A stretch of 64,000 nucleotides of DNA, from NCBI GenBank assembly GCA_964563505.1, contig CAZLXW010000011.1, positions 14,259 through 78,258 of the forward strand. Direction: 5' to 3'. The stretch comes from UBA1351 sp964563505. GTDB taxonomy: Bacteria > Bacillota > Clostridia > Lachnospirales > Vallitaleaceae. Below, one piece after another: positions 7,342 to 16,833 of the stretch. Made by a program: the position numbers and the translations under genes. A model generated the notes under the pieces. It was not told where the DNA came from. It was given only the letters and a program-made list of their open reading frames with translations, and did no database searches. The stretch's first letter is position 1; each line of letters starts with the position of its first letter.

Positions 7342-9595
7342 TCCAATCCACTTCTTTCGGCTTTATAACAACATTATTTGCTTCCGATGAAATATACGAA
7401 GTCATCCATGGCATCATTTCTAGAATATTCACTTGCTCACCAGTATACTGGCTATAGCTGTAGTCCGCATCGACTTCAACTTTTTCAATACCGGCTATAG
7501 GCAACCATTCTTCTGTCGTCATGCGTTTTCCTGAAATAAACTCAAAAAAACTGTAAACACTTCCTTTGGTCAAAAGTTTTTCTCCGTTTACTTGGACGAT
7601 CACATAAATTTCATAAGGCATACCTATGGCACATTGTGCATAATACCCATCTGTAGTTCCTGCAATATCCACAACCAAGGCCGAACTGTCTTCATCTTCA
7701 ATCTCATAGCCTTCATTCCATAACATCGCCATATAGGTAAAGTTTATATTATCAATAAGTCCACCGATTCGACTTAAATCTACAAATTCATCTTCCGTTA
7801 GACTTTGATTTTCTAGTTCTTTAATTGAACACGTGAGCAAAACATCAAGCATTTCTCCCATATCAATAAGTGGACGTAACACATCATCCAAGTCACTACG
7901 CTCTTGCATTTTTTCTCTCAGGTTGATCTCTGTTGTTTTGCTTAACCACAATAACTTGGCATATAATTCAACATTTGGTTCAACATAATGTTTTGTAGGC
8001 ACTTCTATGTCTCCGCCCATTTCCGCCATGACTTGTTTCGAATATAAAATATTATCGTATTTTAGCTCCGTAAAACTTCCAAGGGCAGCTGATAAGCTTT
8101 TATGAGTCCATCCACGTGTTTGCATAAAGGGTGGCATATTAGATTCCTTTTCAAAACTTTTTGCTGCAGAATCAATCGACCATAACCAACCATGATACAA
8201 GTCTCTTTGATAAAAGTCATCGTCTAGATTAGCAACCCTTGTTTTTGCTAAATGCATTTCTTCGTCAAACTCAGTCCATTTTTCATTGGTCGGATAGTAG
8301 CTATATAGAATTTCTTCTGCTTGTTCATGTCCGAAAGCTGTCAATAAATCAAAGGATGATGGTAGGGGACGCTTGAAGGGTTCAACGAGTGGTTGCATAA
8401 TCGCAGCATCTAATGTAAACCGTTGTCCCATAAATTTAAATTGTTTTCCTCCTGTTGCTTGGCCTAAAATTTTGGCAACGATTTCCGGTTGACGTAATTT
8501 TAAAATCTCTTCTTCAAGTTTTGGATCATATTGCGGATTAAATAAGGTCTGAATATTTGGATCGTCTCCATAAACAAGTCGAATAAGGTTCACTAAATCT
8601 AGAATATGTAAATCATCCGATGTTCCCGAATATAAGCTCGTCAATTCGTAGATTTCTATCCAATCATCTAAATCTTTGGCGTCTTCATCCATTAAAATCG
8701 TGGTAATGACTAGTGCATGGCGTACTTCATCCAAATGGACGACTTCTTCCGAGTCCGAGCCTGTTGTTAATTTGAACCCTGTATAGCCATACCACATCAT
8801 TCCTCGGAAGAATTTTTCCATGTCTTCAGATAAAGTATAGTGTCCACGTACGATAAACTGTGTATAATCAATTTTTTGCCCAAAAATAGCGGATTCTTCG
8901 TAACCTTCAGCTTTCATAATGCGCCCTAACTCAGTCGACACAAAATCCATGAGTTCATTAGGGACCTCGATGTTTTCTCCAAGTAGCTGAGAAGCAACAG
9001 CAAAATAAGCAACGACTTTTCCCAAATTTTCTTTTATAGGACCATCTGCTTTTTCGTAAGCGTTTAATGACTTTGTCGTCATGCTTCTTGTCAGCTCTTG
9101 AAGTCTGGGTAAATACTCTGTTAATTCAAAATATTTCATACTCTCTGCATAAAAAATATGATACATATTTAATATGGCATCGGAAGTAATAAAAGTAGGT
9201 ACATCATCATAGTCTGCCATCTCATATACTTGGTGCAATTTTAAGGGTGTCGATTGACTCGGTTTTAAAACGACAAAACCATTGTCTTCCAACATATCTT
9301 CTTGACCTTTTGTAAATCCCGTAAATTGTTCTGCATTATCTAATGAGCTTAAATCAAAGGAATAGGGTTTTACATCTGGTAAATATGACGGAAGCGAAAA
9401 CTCAATATGGGATAGACTCAAGTCATACGTCTGCTTCCAAGCTTCACTCACAGCTTCTTCATCCACCTCTTGATTTAGCTCTTGATCTAGCTCTTGGTCA
9501 CTCTCTTGGACAATCTCTTCATTCGTTTCATTCTTTCTTTGACAACTCGTCAAGATAAGAATGATTACCATGACTACTATACTCCAACGTTTCAT
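7328..9595 (-). CDS. DUF3160 family lipoprotein
   Basis: 755 residues. The N-terminus is a lipoprotein signal with the lipobox LILTSC (Cys18), followed by an acidic linker built of repeated Gln/Asp/Glu-Leu/Val units (residues about 25-45), then a long DUF3160 domain. Typical segments are VLKPSQSTPLKLHQVYE, DAILNMYHIFYAESM and SMPPFMQTRGWTHKSLSAAL-like sequence near the middle. The family is found on the surface of many Firmicutes and archaea and has no known activity. The ATG chosen has GAGGAGG upstream; the frame is open 20 codons further without a signal. It is followed by a VCBS-like membrane protein overlapping by 14 bases. Confidence 0.85.
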   Translation of the reverse strand: MKRWSIVVMVIILILTSCQRKNETNEEIVQESDQELDQELNQEVDEEAVSEAWKQTYDLSLSHIEFSLPSYLPDVKPYSFDLSSLDNAEQFTGFTKGQEDMLEDNGFVVLKPSQSTPLKLHQVYEMADYDDVPTFITSDAILNMYHIFYAESMKYFELTEYLPRLQELTRSMTTKSLNAYEKADGPIKENLGKVVAYFAVASQLLGENIEVPNELMDFVSTELGRIMKAEGYEESAIFGQKIDYTQFIVRGHYTLSEDMEKFFRGMMWYGYTGFKLTTGSDSEEVVHLDEVRHALVITTILMDEDAKDLDDWIEIYELTSLYSGTSDDLHILDLVNLIRLVYGDDPNIQTLFNPQYDPKLEEEILKLRQPEIVAKILGQATGGKQFKFMGQRFTLDAAIMQPLVEPFKRPLPSSFDLLTAFGHEQAEEILYSYYPTNEKWTEFDEEMHLAKTRVANLDDDFYQRDLYHGWLWSIDSAAKSFEKESNMPPFMQTRGWTHKSLSAALGSFTELKYDNILYSKQVMAEMGGDIEVPTKHYVEPNVELYAKLLWLSKTTEINLREKMQERSDLDDVLRPLIDMGEMLDVLLTCSIKELENQSLTEDEFVDLSRIGGLIDNINFTYMAMLWNEGYEIEDEDSSALVVDIAGTTDGYYAQCAIGMPYEIYVIVQVNGEKLLTKGSVYSFFEFISGKRMTTEEWLPIAGIEKVEVDADYSYSQYTGEQVNILEMMPWMTSYISSEANNVVIKPKEVDWNAYN

Positions 9596-9629
9596 CTGTG
9601 TCCTCCTCAAATCCTTTACAATTAAGCGT

Positions 9630-10490
9630 TTACATCTCGCCTCTATATTTAACAAATGTATTTTTATCCAACTCTTGAAAAGCCAATTCCAGTTCTTCTC
9701 GCGTATTCATGACAATCGGTCCTCCCCATGCAATAGGTTCATGAATCGGTTTGGCCATAAATAGTAAAAATCGAATGCCTTGATCTTTGGTATGCATCAC
9801 AAATCGATCTCCTTCTGAAAATAAGACGGCTTGTTTTTCTTGAATGAGTTGATCTTCATCCCTTCCAAATATTCCGGCTCCTTCGACAATGTAAATAAAC
9901 AGCTTCTCATCTTGTGGTGTCTCATAAATCCATGTTTGATTTGGTTGAACTTGAACATCAAGATAGGTTGCTTTTATAAATTTTCCTTCAAAGGCACCTT
10001 TTTGATCTAAATAGGTCCCGGATATTATTCGTACCGTATGCCCATCCCCTTCAAGAATTGGAACTTGATCTTGTTTGATATCTCCGTATAAGGGGTTTGT
10101 CATCTTATCTTTTGCCGGAAGATTTAACCAAAGTTGTGCACCTAACATACGCTTAGAAGCCTTGGGCATTTCTTGATGAATAATTCCTGATCCCGCGGTC
10201 ATCCATTGACATTCACCATTTAGGATACTTCCCTTGTTGCCTAGGCTATCCGCATGTTCGATATCCCCCTCAATCAAGTATGTAATTGTCTCAATGCCCC
10301 GATGCGGATGCCAAGGAAATCCCTTAATATAATCTTCCGGATTACTCGAGTCAAATGCATCAAGCATTAAAAAGGGATCATAATCTTTGGTATCATGATA
10401 GCCTAAGACACGAACAAGATGCACACCTGCACCATCAACGGTTCTTTGACCTTGTGTTACTTTTTTTACATCTCTTATTTTTTGTGTCAT
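9630..10490 (-). CDS. Pirin family protein (bicupin)
   Basis: 286 residues. The N-terminal cupin carries the full metal-binding set: H61 and H63 in WHPHRGIET, H105 and E107 in GIIHQEMPK. The C-terminal pirin_C cupin ends in FMAKPIHEPIAWGGPIVMN, the family signature. Bacterial pirins bind iron or similar metals; some are quercetin dioxygenases and others act as regulators or redox sensors, so the job here is open. The ATG has AGGAGG eight bases upstream. The gene is divergent from the cobalamin-binding sensor gene at 10605, with about 115 bases between them. Confidence 0.93.
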   Translation of the reverse strand: MTQKIRDVKKVTQGQRTVDGAGVHLVRVLGYHDTKDYDPFLMLDAFDSSNPEDYIKGFPWHPHRGIETITYLIEGDIEHADSLGNKGSILNGECQWMTAGSGIIHQEMPKASKRMLGAQLWLNLPAKDKMTNPLYGDIKQDQVPILEGDGHTVRIISGTYLDQKGAFEGKFIKATYLDVQVQPNQTWIYETPQDEKLFIYIVEGAGIFGRDEDQLIQEKQAVLFSEGDRFVMHTKDQGIRFLLFMAKPIHEPIAWGGPIVMNTREELELAFQELDKNTFVKYRGEM

Positions 10491-10528
10491 AACAACACCT
10501 CCTATCCTCATTATACGTGTTATTGCAC

Positions 10529-10557
10529 TTGTTGAAAAGTATAAATAAGAGTATAAT
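10529..10557 (+). promoter_or_regulatory. Putative promoter of the B12-sensor/GGDEF operon
   Basis: TTGTTG, a 17-base spacer and a perfect TATAAT lie about 50 bases upstream of the first start codon. The -10 box is sound and the -35 box matches at four of six positions. Confidence 0.45.
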
Positions 10558-10604
10558 TATAAATAGTAAACTTTAATATATTAAGCTAATAAAGGGGGTA
10601 TCTT

Positions 10605-11666
10605 ATGGCAGCGCATAATAAACTAGGCACTATTTTACGGGAAAATCGTAATTTCATCAGTTCCGATGCCCTCAAGATGCAATATGCACAAATGCCTGAA
10701 CTTGAACCGATTCGAACGCCTGAATTTGACGATATATCCCTTCGAGACACTCGATATACCGTTTTATATCTTGCCGACTCCATTACAGTAAACAGTCCCA
10801 AGCTTTTTAACAGTTATATCCGTTGGTTTATTGATATTCTAAAGGGCCTACATTTACCATTATCTTATCTAGAAGTCAGTTTAAACTCAATCGCTTCGGT
10901 TGCTAAAACCTATGTGGATGCGAAATATAGGGAAACCATTGATGAATATATCCAACAAGGTCTCTCCGTCATGCATGAAAATGACCCTGTCTCAATCAAT
11001 AGTAAATCCACTTTACTGGCTTGTCATATGGAAAATTATGTAAATTTTTTACTCGAAGGAAATCGACATGCTGCTAGCATGCTTATTGATGACCTTATCA
11101 AACAGCAATTTAGTGTCGAACAAATTTATATTGATATTTTCCAAGAAAGTCAGTATAAAATTGGAAAACTATGGCAATCAAATCAGATTAGTGTTGCCGA
11201 AGAGCACTATTGCACGGCATCTACACAGCTGATCATGGGACAACTTTATCCTCTCATTTTTGCAAGGCCTAAAAACAATTTAATTTTTGTCGGCGCCTGT
11301 ATTGGTAGCGAATTACATGAGTTGGGTATTCGCATGGTTTCTGATTTTTTTGAGCTAGAAGGGTGGAACTCCTATTATCTCGGTGCGAATACACCCTTGC
11401 GGGGAATCATTGATACCGTCGTTGCTAAAAAAACTGATGTCATCGGCTTATCGACAACAATGGGGTATCATATCTCTGATTTGATTAAAACTATTGATGC
11501 TATTCGAAGGCACCCCTCCTGCCAAACAGTTAAGATCCTTGTTGGTGGATATCCCTTTCTTACCGATCCGGATTTATGGAAAGAAGTTGGCGCCGATGGT
11601 ACTGCGTCTAATGCAACAAAAGCCATTGAGCTAGGCAAACAGCTGGTTCAATTAAAGTCGAGGTGA
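10605..11666 (+). CDS. Cobalamin-binding (B12) sensor protein
   Basis: 353 residues. The C-terminal half is a B12-binding Rossmann domain: GACIGSELHELGIRMVSDFF carries the base-off His near residue 239, followed by GLSTTMGYH and ILVGGYPF. The preceding helical segment (about 120-225) is a MtaC/CarH-type cap, with the conserved IYIDIFQESQYKIGKLWQ and ISVAEEHYCTA. The usual DxHxxG motif reads ExHxxG here. There is no methyltransferase or mutase partner nearby; instead a diguanylate cyclase follows four bases downstream. By analogy with light- or redox-sensing B12 proteins I infer a signalling role. The N-terminal 110 residues match nothing I recognise. Confidence 0.85.
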   Translation: MAAHNKLGTILRENRNFISSDALKMQYAQMPELEPIRTPEFDDISLRDTRYTVLYLADSITVNSPKLFNSYIRWFIDILKGLHLPLSYLEVSLNSIASVAKTYVDAKYRETIDEYIQQGLSVMHENDPVSINSKSTLLACHMENYVNFLLEGNRHAASMLIDDLIKQQFSVEQIYIDIFQESQYKIGKLWQSNQISVAEEHYCTASTQLIMGQLYPLIFARPKNNLIFVGACIGSELHELGIRMVSDFFELEGWNSYYLGANTPLRGIIDTVVAKKTDVIGLSTTMGYHISDLIKTIDAIRRHPSCQTVKILVGGYPFLTDPDLWKEVGADGTASNATKAIELGKQLVQLKSR

Positions 11667-11670
11667 CACT

Positions 11671-12657
11671 ATGTCTCAATCTTTTCACCAAAATGATGTT
11701 TTTTTGATTTGCAACGAGTCTGGAACCGTTCTCGAAATATATGACAAGGAATCTATAGGAAAAACTCCTTTTAAGCTCGGTCATAACCTAACCGAGTCCA
11801 TAAGCGAGGATTCCTTAGAACATTTTTTTGATTTTTTACGTCAACTTCATTCTAATGGATTTTCAAATGATCATACTATAACATTTACATTAAATAAGGA
11901 ACCCATGTTCTACGTTATGTCTGCTATTGAACGAAAAGATCGTATTTTTATTTTAGCGACACCAATTGATGACTTGAAATTTCAATTAGATGAAGAACTG
12001 ATGCGCATTAATAACGAACAAACCAATCATTTTCGTATGACCCTTAAGGAAAGTATGGTCAAACATCGTGAATATGAACGTCTCGAAAATGAGCGCCTTG
12101 ATGAAATCTCAAAACTCAATAATGAACTTGTGAATTCGCGGCGTGAACTCTCAAAAAAAAATCAACAGTTAAACGCATTAAACGAAAAGCTTGAACGTCA
12201 AGCTATACAAGATCCAATGACTGGCCTCTTGAATCGTCGCCAACTTGTTGATCTCTTTAACGATTCAAAGGAGCGCGCCAAGCGGATGAATACGAAACTC
12301 ATCATAGCCAGTATTGATATTAATCACTTTAAACAAGTCAATGACCAACTTGGCCATGCCGAAGGAGACCGTTTACTCATTTATTTTGCTGATTTAGCTC
12401 AACAAATGACACGTCAAGGCTTTGACTATATTTTTCGCGTGGGCGGTGACGAGTTTTTATTTATCTTATTAGATTGTTCACTAGAAGATGCAAACGCTAT
12501 TTATGATCGGATTAATGCGTCGTTTATTTTAAAAAGTTCTATTGCATCCTTAGCCTTTGGGGCAATTGAAGTTGACCCAACCGGGTTATGTACACTTGAC
12601 GAATGCTTACGTATTGCAGACGAACGCATGTATGCACATAAGAAAAAATTTCGTTAA
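11671..12657 (+). CDS. GGDEF diguanylate cyclase with coiled-coil linker
   Basis: 328 residues. An N-terminal PAS-like region (about 1-110) leads into a long charged coiled coil (about 110-175) and a GGDEF domain with the active-site RVGGDEF near 256-262. The domain makes cyclic di-GMP from two GTP. An RxxD inhibition site at the usual place five residues before GGDEF is absent, so product feedback by that route is not expected. The start has GAGGTGA upstream, and the gene follows the B12 protein by four bases, so the B12 protein probably controls this cyclase. No membrane helices are visible: the pair is cytoplasmic. Confidence 0.92.
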   Translation: MSQSFHQNDVFLICNESGTVLEIYDKESIGKTPFKLGHNLTESISEDSLEHFFDFLRQLHSNGFSNDHTITFTLNKEPMFYVMSAIERKDRIFILATPIDDLKFQLDEELMRINNEQTNHFRMTLKESMVKHREYERLENERLDEISKLNNELVNSRRELSKKNQQLNALNEKLERQAIQDPMTGLLNRRQLVDLFNDSKERAKRMNTKLIIASIDINHFKQVNDQLGHAEGDRLLIYFADLAQQMTRQGFDYIFRVGGDEFLFILLDCSLEDANAIYDRINASFILKSSIASLAFGAIEVDPTGLCTLDECLRIADERMYAHKKKFR

Positions 12658-12680
12658 CGTATTGAAAGGAGGTGTTATCT

Positions 12681-12878
12681 ATGAGTGACTTAAAAAAAGA
12701 CCTTAAAAATACCAAGGACAAGCTCGAAGGCGAAGCCCTAGATAATCTTGGCCAAGCAACGGATGATGAAGAAATGGAACTCAAAGGAAAACTCAAGAAA
12801 AAGGTTGTTGAAGCAAAAGAAAAAGTGTCTGATAAAAAAGACGATGTTTTGGATAAAATTAATGACAAACTTGAATAA
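12681..12878 (+). CDS. CsbD-like small stress protein
   Basis: 65 residues, highly charged and rich in Lys, Glu and Asp, with no cysteine. The pattern DKLEGEALDNLGQATDDEE followed by LKGKLKKKVVEAKEKV resembles CsbD proteins, small helical proteins induced by general stress in Bacillus. The ATG has AAGGAGG eight bases upstream; a GTG three codons earlier overlaps that site and is unlikely. It lies 23 bases after the cyclase stop and before a strong terminator, so it is the last gene of the operon. The family match is moderate because the protein is low in complexity. Confidence 0.65.
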   Translation: MSDLKKDLKNTKDKLEGEALDNLGQATDDEEMELKGKLKKKVVEAKEKVSDKKDDVLDKINDKLE

Positions 12879-12884
12879 GCACTT

Positions 12885-12919
12885 AAAAAGACTGTATACA
12901 CAAAGTATGCAGTCTTTTT
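12885..12919. terminator. Bidirectional intrinsic terminator
   Basis: A 15-bp stem with one G-T pair (AAAAAGACTGTATAC), loop ACAAA, and A/T runs on both sides. It lies between the converging CsbD-like gene and the GH88/105 gene and can serve both. Confidence 0.85.
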
Positions 12920-12922
12920 ATC

Positions 12923-14044
12923 TTATAAGAAATATAAACTTTCTGTCAATGCAAGTAAAGCTAATGATTGTCCATATGCCATTGGTCCAATAATAATATC
13001 CTTGTAATGTTGTGCATCCATTCCGATACCTGTTCCTGCGGATACCCCAGTTACAGTTCCTGTTTCATCAACTGCTTTTGCAATTCCTTCAATTGCTTTA
13101 AGGGCATGTTCTTGATAGTATCCATCTAAATATCCACATCGAATGCCTTGCAAAATCCCGGCAGCAATTCCGGCAGAACCGGAGATTTCTAAATAACTAG
13201 ACGGATCATCTAAGACCGTATGCCACAAACCGGTTGATGGATCTTGGCGTTTAATCAATTGATTGACTTGGGCTAAATAGGTATCTTGAATATATGTAAC
13301 TATAGCTTGTGGTAGCATATCTTTCGACGCTTCCAAATATTCAATAATTCCAAAGGTAAACCAGGCATTGCCCCGTGCCCAATAGATTTCTCCAAAGTTG
13401 TCGTTTCGCAAAAAACTCCAGCCGTGATAAAAGAGCCCTGTTTTCTTATCATATAAATACTTAATATGAATAAGTACTTGTTTTAAGGCCTCTTCTCGCC
13501 ATTCTTTTTGATCATGTTTATGCCCCATTTTATTCAAAAAGAGAACCGCCATAAACAATGTATCAATCCATAGTTCACCTTCATTAAGCCGAACCCCCAT
13601 GCGATCACCAATTGCACTTGTCACATGTTGAAATCCGCCCTCTTTTGTTTTTGGCAAATGTTCCATCAACCATTCTGCTCGTTGAACACATAATTCATCA
13701 AAACCTTGATCTCCCATACGCTTTGCAAGCTCCGTCAAGGTTAAGAAGGGTGCTGTTGTATTAATATTTTGTGAAGGGAGACCAATCACAATATTATCAA
13801 GATACCACTGATTTAAAAAACTGTCATAACGTTGATCATCATGATATTCTTGTAGTTTTATCAAACCAAATAGTCCAACCCCTTGAGGCCAATCCCATTC
13901 TTTAATTCCAAAATCTCGTTCAATGAAACCTTTTTTGTGCTCATCTTCGGATGTTGTTTTGTCTTTTTCACTATCTGCTTCACCCAGTGTCATCAGGCGT
14001 TCCACAATTACTTCGATTTTTTCTATTATTTCTTGTTTCGTCAT
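12923..14044 (-). CDS. Unsaturated glucuronyl/rhamnogalacturonyl hydrolase, GH88/GH105
   Basis: 373 residues, the normal length. The fold is an (alpha/alpha)6 barrel that removes the 4,5-unsaturated galacturonyl end left by rhamnogalacturonan or pectate lyases. Recognisable motifs are INTTAPFLTLTELA, EGELWIDTLFMAVLF with the catalytic Asp of YteR-type enzymes (about 160), YHGWSF and ARGNAWFTFGIIEYLEA. No signal peptide. It is the last gene of the rhamnogalacturonan operon, its start overlapping the previous stop by four bases (ATGA), and it acts downstream of the PL11 lyase, whose products it would finish. It ends in the shared terminator. Confidence 0.93.
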   Translation of the reverse strand: MTKQEIIEKIEVIVERLMTLGEADSEKDKTTSEDEHKKGFIERDFGIKEWDWPQGVGLFGLIKLQEYHDDQRYDSFLNQWYLDNIVIGLPSQNINTTAPFLTLTELAKRMGDQGFDELCVQRAEWLMEHLPKTKEGGFQHVTSAIGDRMGVRLNEGELWIDTLFMAVLFLNKMGHKHDQKEWREEALKQVLIHIKYLYDKKTGLFYHGWSFLRNDNFGEIYWARGNAWFTFGIIEYLEASKDMLPQAIVTYIQDTYLAQVNQLIKRQDPSTGLWHTVLDDPSSYLEISGSAGIAAGILQGIRCGYLDGYYQEHALKAIEGIAKAVDETGTVTGVSAGTGIGMDAQHYKDIIIGPMAYGQSLALLALTESLYFL

Positions 14045-16818
14045 GATTTATTCCTTTCATAGGCCTTATATGCTTCTTGAGGCTCTCTATTCGGTCGATA
14101 GTACTGATTTTCATAATACCCTAAACGTGTGGTCGATGCAATGATTTCCACTTTATTTTTTCCTATTTTCCATGCCTTTCTCACATCCCATATATATGGA
14201 GCAAATGCTTTTGTTTCAATATCCTGATTATTGACACGCAATGTCGCGCTTTGTTGGAATGCCGGATTATCAATTCGAAACCATTGAATTTTGCTTTGAC
14301 TGGTATAAGTATATTCATAAATGATATCTCCTGCATAATGGGGGATTCCCATTGTTTGATAATCCGCAAATTTTCCCTGAGTTTTTTCTGAGGCTAACAC
14401 ATATTTTTCATCCTTATATTGAACTGAGAATCTACCAATCAGATATATAGGGACCAAGACACCATCCCACGAATGTTTTGCTTCTAGTTTGATTTCTATG
14501 CGATTTAGCCCTTGTAATAAATACGACGTAATAGGAAGCTCATAGCCCTCCTCTGTAAGATTCTCGTCGCGAATAATTTTTTCTTGTGCAATGTAATGTC
14601 CATTAATCCCAATCGACCATTGGCCACGTATCCCTTTTTTTTCAATCCGTAATTTTAATGCTTGCCGATTTTCGAGAATGAACTGTGTTGTGTACCGGGC
14701 TTGAATTTCTGAAAAAAGTAATTGCTTGGATGTCCCAAACTGATCATGACGTTTAACCGGGAGCATAAAGCCACCCTCTTCAAGCTGATCAATAATTGGT
14801 TTCGCCTTTACAGAGCGACATTGACCTTCTACCCTTAAGTCCCAAGCATCAATACGCAGTACATTTTCTTGTGCTAGCTCAAATCGACAGGACTCTTGAC
14901 TATCAAAAACCCATGATACTTGTTCATCAAAAGTATATGTTTGATTGACGTGTCCATCAATTATAAGTATGCTTTCAAATGGCTGTAAATTCATTGTATT
15001 AAGAAGATGACCTTCTTGATTGATTAACTGCACTTTTCCTTGAAAAACACCTGTATTGACAAGAAACTGATACTCTCTATTACTCTTTTCCCATGCAACC
15101 GCGTATAGGCCCTCAACACGTCGTCCTTGATGAAGAACTTGAAGTCTTGGTATTTTCAAGCCAATGCAATGTTTTATAATCTCATCCAAGGACAGCTTAT
15201 CCGTATCAACGACGAGTTTATACATCTCTTCTCCATGTCTAAGGCCTTCATTTACCTTGACACAATCCTCAAGGAGAGATGGGTCCATGATATAAAAATC
15301 ATATCCGGCTTGAAACAAGCGCTGCTGTAACTGTTCAAAAAGCTCCAGTCTATTTTCCCGTTCTTTTTTTGTTTTATATGTCCACGTTGTTGTTATGGGG
15401 TCAATTAAGACAAGTTGAATATGTCTTCGTCCTCCTTGCATGGCAGAAGCGATGGTTTGGACATACCTTGACAGGTGTTTCTGATGTTGATACCAGGGCA
15501 TTTGAAAAAAACCGGATGGGGGCGCATCGTGCTTGGCCAGTCCTTGAGCGTTGCCATAATAAGCATGATTTATAAAAAGTGTAATCCCTTGTAAGAACAA
15601 CCAGTCATAGGTCCACTTCATATCTTGAATCTCCATCCCCCATCCTATACTATGAAAAGACTCACATAAAGCGCTCTCTTTTTGATAGAAATGAGTGGCT
15701 GAAGCTGCAATTTTCCCATTGGCTCGATAGCGTCCGCTAAACATCTCCGGTTTTGTTCCAACTTTTTGATGTCCTGCATCAATGCCAGGAATATCCATAT
15801 AGGCAAGCTGATGACTTCGTAAGATGGGCTTTTCACCGATATATTTTAACTTGTTTTCATGACACCATTTTTGAACTTTTTTGTCATAGGATTCTATAAA
15901 TCCCTCCACTAAACAATCATAAAAATCATAACGAATCGTTGCTGCATCTTCATGACTATCTAAGATTAAAGCCGGAAGCTCCTCAAGTAAATTTCTTCCT
16001 GTCCTTTCACGATAAATCTCTGGCATACGAGGGGACCAGGGAATTAATCGATCCTCATATCCAGTGGGATGAATTTCATCGGTAAAAAAACCTTGAACTG
16101 TTGCTCCAAAATATTCACCCAGCTGTTTTTTATAAAGCTCATGGGTCGTTTCAATAAAATAATCAACGGCCTCCGGATTCATTGGGTCAACAAAATAATC
16201 ATAATATTTATGGCCACGAAGGGGTACCTCCATAAAAACAACAATTTTATACAAGCCTTTAGGGACCTGTAAATCTAATTGATAATATGCATCACAGGCT
16301 AAAAATCGTTTTCGATTATAGGCTGTTAACCCCACTTCGTGATAAACCTCTTCTCTAAATAAGCTTCCAATCTGTGATTGAATGTCAATGCCTTCATTAA
16401 GGTTAATCGGATCTTCTTCACTAATTATCTGAAAGGCTTTCGCGTAGAGTGGCCTTCCCCATTCCAAATCAAAATGATGCTCTTCTTCCCACTTTACCTC
16501 TTGCATATAAATATGAGGAACAATATGTTTTGCTTCAAACTCCGGATGATCAAGAACCACTTTTCCTCCGGATATACCGCTTGGATAGGGTTGTTCATCA
16601 TATAACCATACAAGCATTTCACGTTTTTTTGCTTCTTCGATGGCAACTCGCACACGATCAAACCATTTTTGAGATAAATAGGGTATGGTCAGCCCTTGTC
16701 GGGCACATAGGACAAAACCTGTGATGCCTTGTTCATCCATCCTTTGAATTTGCACTTTAATTGTTTCTTCATCCATGTCCCCATTCCAAAACCAGAATGG
16801 ATGTATGCCATAAGTCAT
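14041..16818 (-). CDS. GH106-like glycoside hydrolase (putative alpha-L-rhamnosidase)
   Basis: 925 residues. The N-terminal catalytic part has the features seen in GH106 and related proteins: HPFWFWNGDMDEETI, LVWLYDEQPYPSGISGGKV, GFFTDEIHPTG and LCESFHSIGWGMEIQD. The C-terminal third is beta-rich with two galactose-binding-like modules. GH106 enzymes remove alpha-linked rhamnose and suit a rhamnogalacturonan cluster. The match is to the broader superfamily; true GH106 activity is an inference. No signal peptide is visible, so it is probably cytoplasmic. It lies 15 bases after the deacetylase and overlaps the GH88/105 gene by four bases. Confidence 0.7.
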   Translation of the reverse strand: MTYGIHPFWFWNGDMDEETIKVQIQRMDEQGITGFVLCARQGLTIPYLSQKWFDRVRVAIEEAKKREMLVWLYDEQPYPSGISGGKVVLDHPEFEAKHIVPHIYMQEVKWEEEHHFDLEWGRPLYAKAFQIISEEDPINLNEGIDIQSQIGSLFREEVYHEVGLTAYNRKRFLACDAYYQLDLQVPKGLYKIVVFMEVPLRGHKYYDYFVDPMNPEAVDYFIETTHELYKKQLGEYFGATVQGFFTDEIHPTGYEDRLIPWSPRMPEIYRERTGRNLLEELPALILDSHEDAATIRYDFYDCLVEGFIESYDKKVQKWCHENKLKYIGEKPILRSHQLAYMDIPGIDAGHQKVGTKPEMFSGRYRANGKIAASATHFYQKESALCESFHSIGWGMEIQDMKWTYDWLFLQGITLFINHAYYGNAQGLAKHDAPPSGFFQMPWYQHQKHLSRYVQTIASAMQGGRRHIQLVLIDPITTTWTYKTKKERENRLELFEQLQQRLFQAGYDFYIMDPSLLEDCVKVNEGLRHGEEMYKLVVDTDKLSLDEIIKHCIGLKIPRLQVLHQGRRVEGLYAVAWEKSNREYQFLVNTGVFQGKVQLINQEGHLLNTMNLQPFESILIIDGHVNQTYTFDEQVSWVFDSQESCRFELAQENVLRIDAWDLRVEGQCRSVKAKPIIDQLEEGGFMLPVKRHDQFGTSKQLLFSEIQARYTTQFILENRQALKLRIEKKGIRGQWSIGINGHYIAQEKIIRDENLTEEGYELPITSYLLQGLNRIEIKLEAKHSWDGVLVPIYLIGRFSVQYKDEKYVLASEKTQGKFADYQTMGIPHYAGDIIYEYTYTSQSKIQWFRIDNPAFQQSATLRVNNQDIETKAFAPYIWDVRKAWKIGKNKVEIIASTTRLGYYENQYYRPNREPQEAYKAYERNKS

Positions 16819-16833
16819 GATCTATCCTCTTCT

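Noticed and set aside
9450..9530. Short tandem repeat in the DUF3160 linker
   Set aside because: Only an acidic low-complexity linker after the lipobox; common in lipoproteins.
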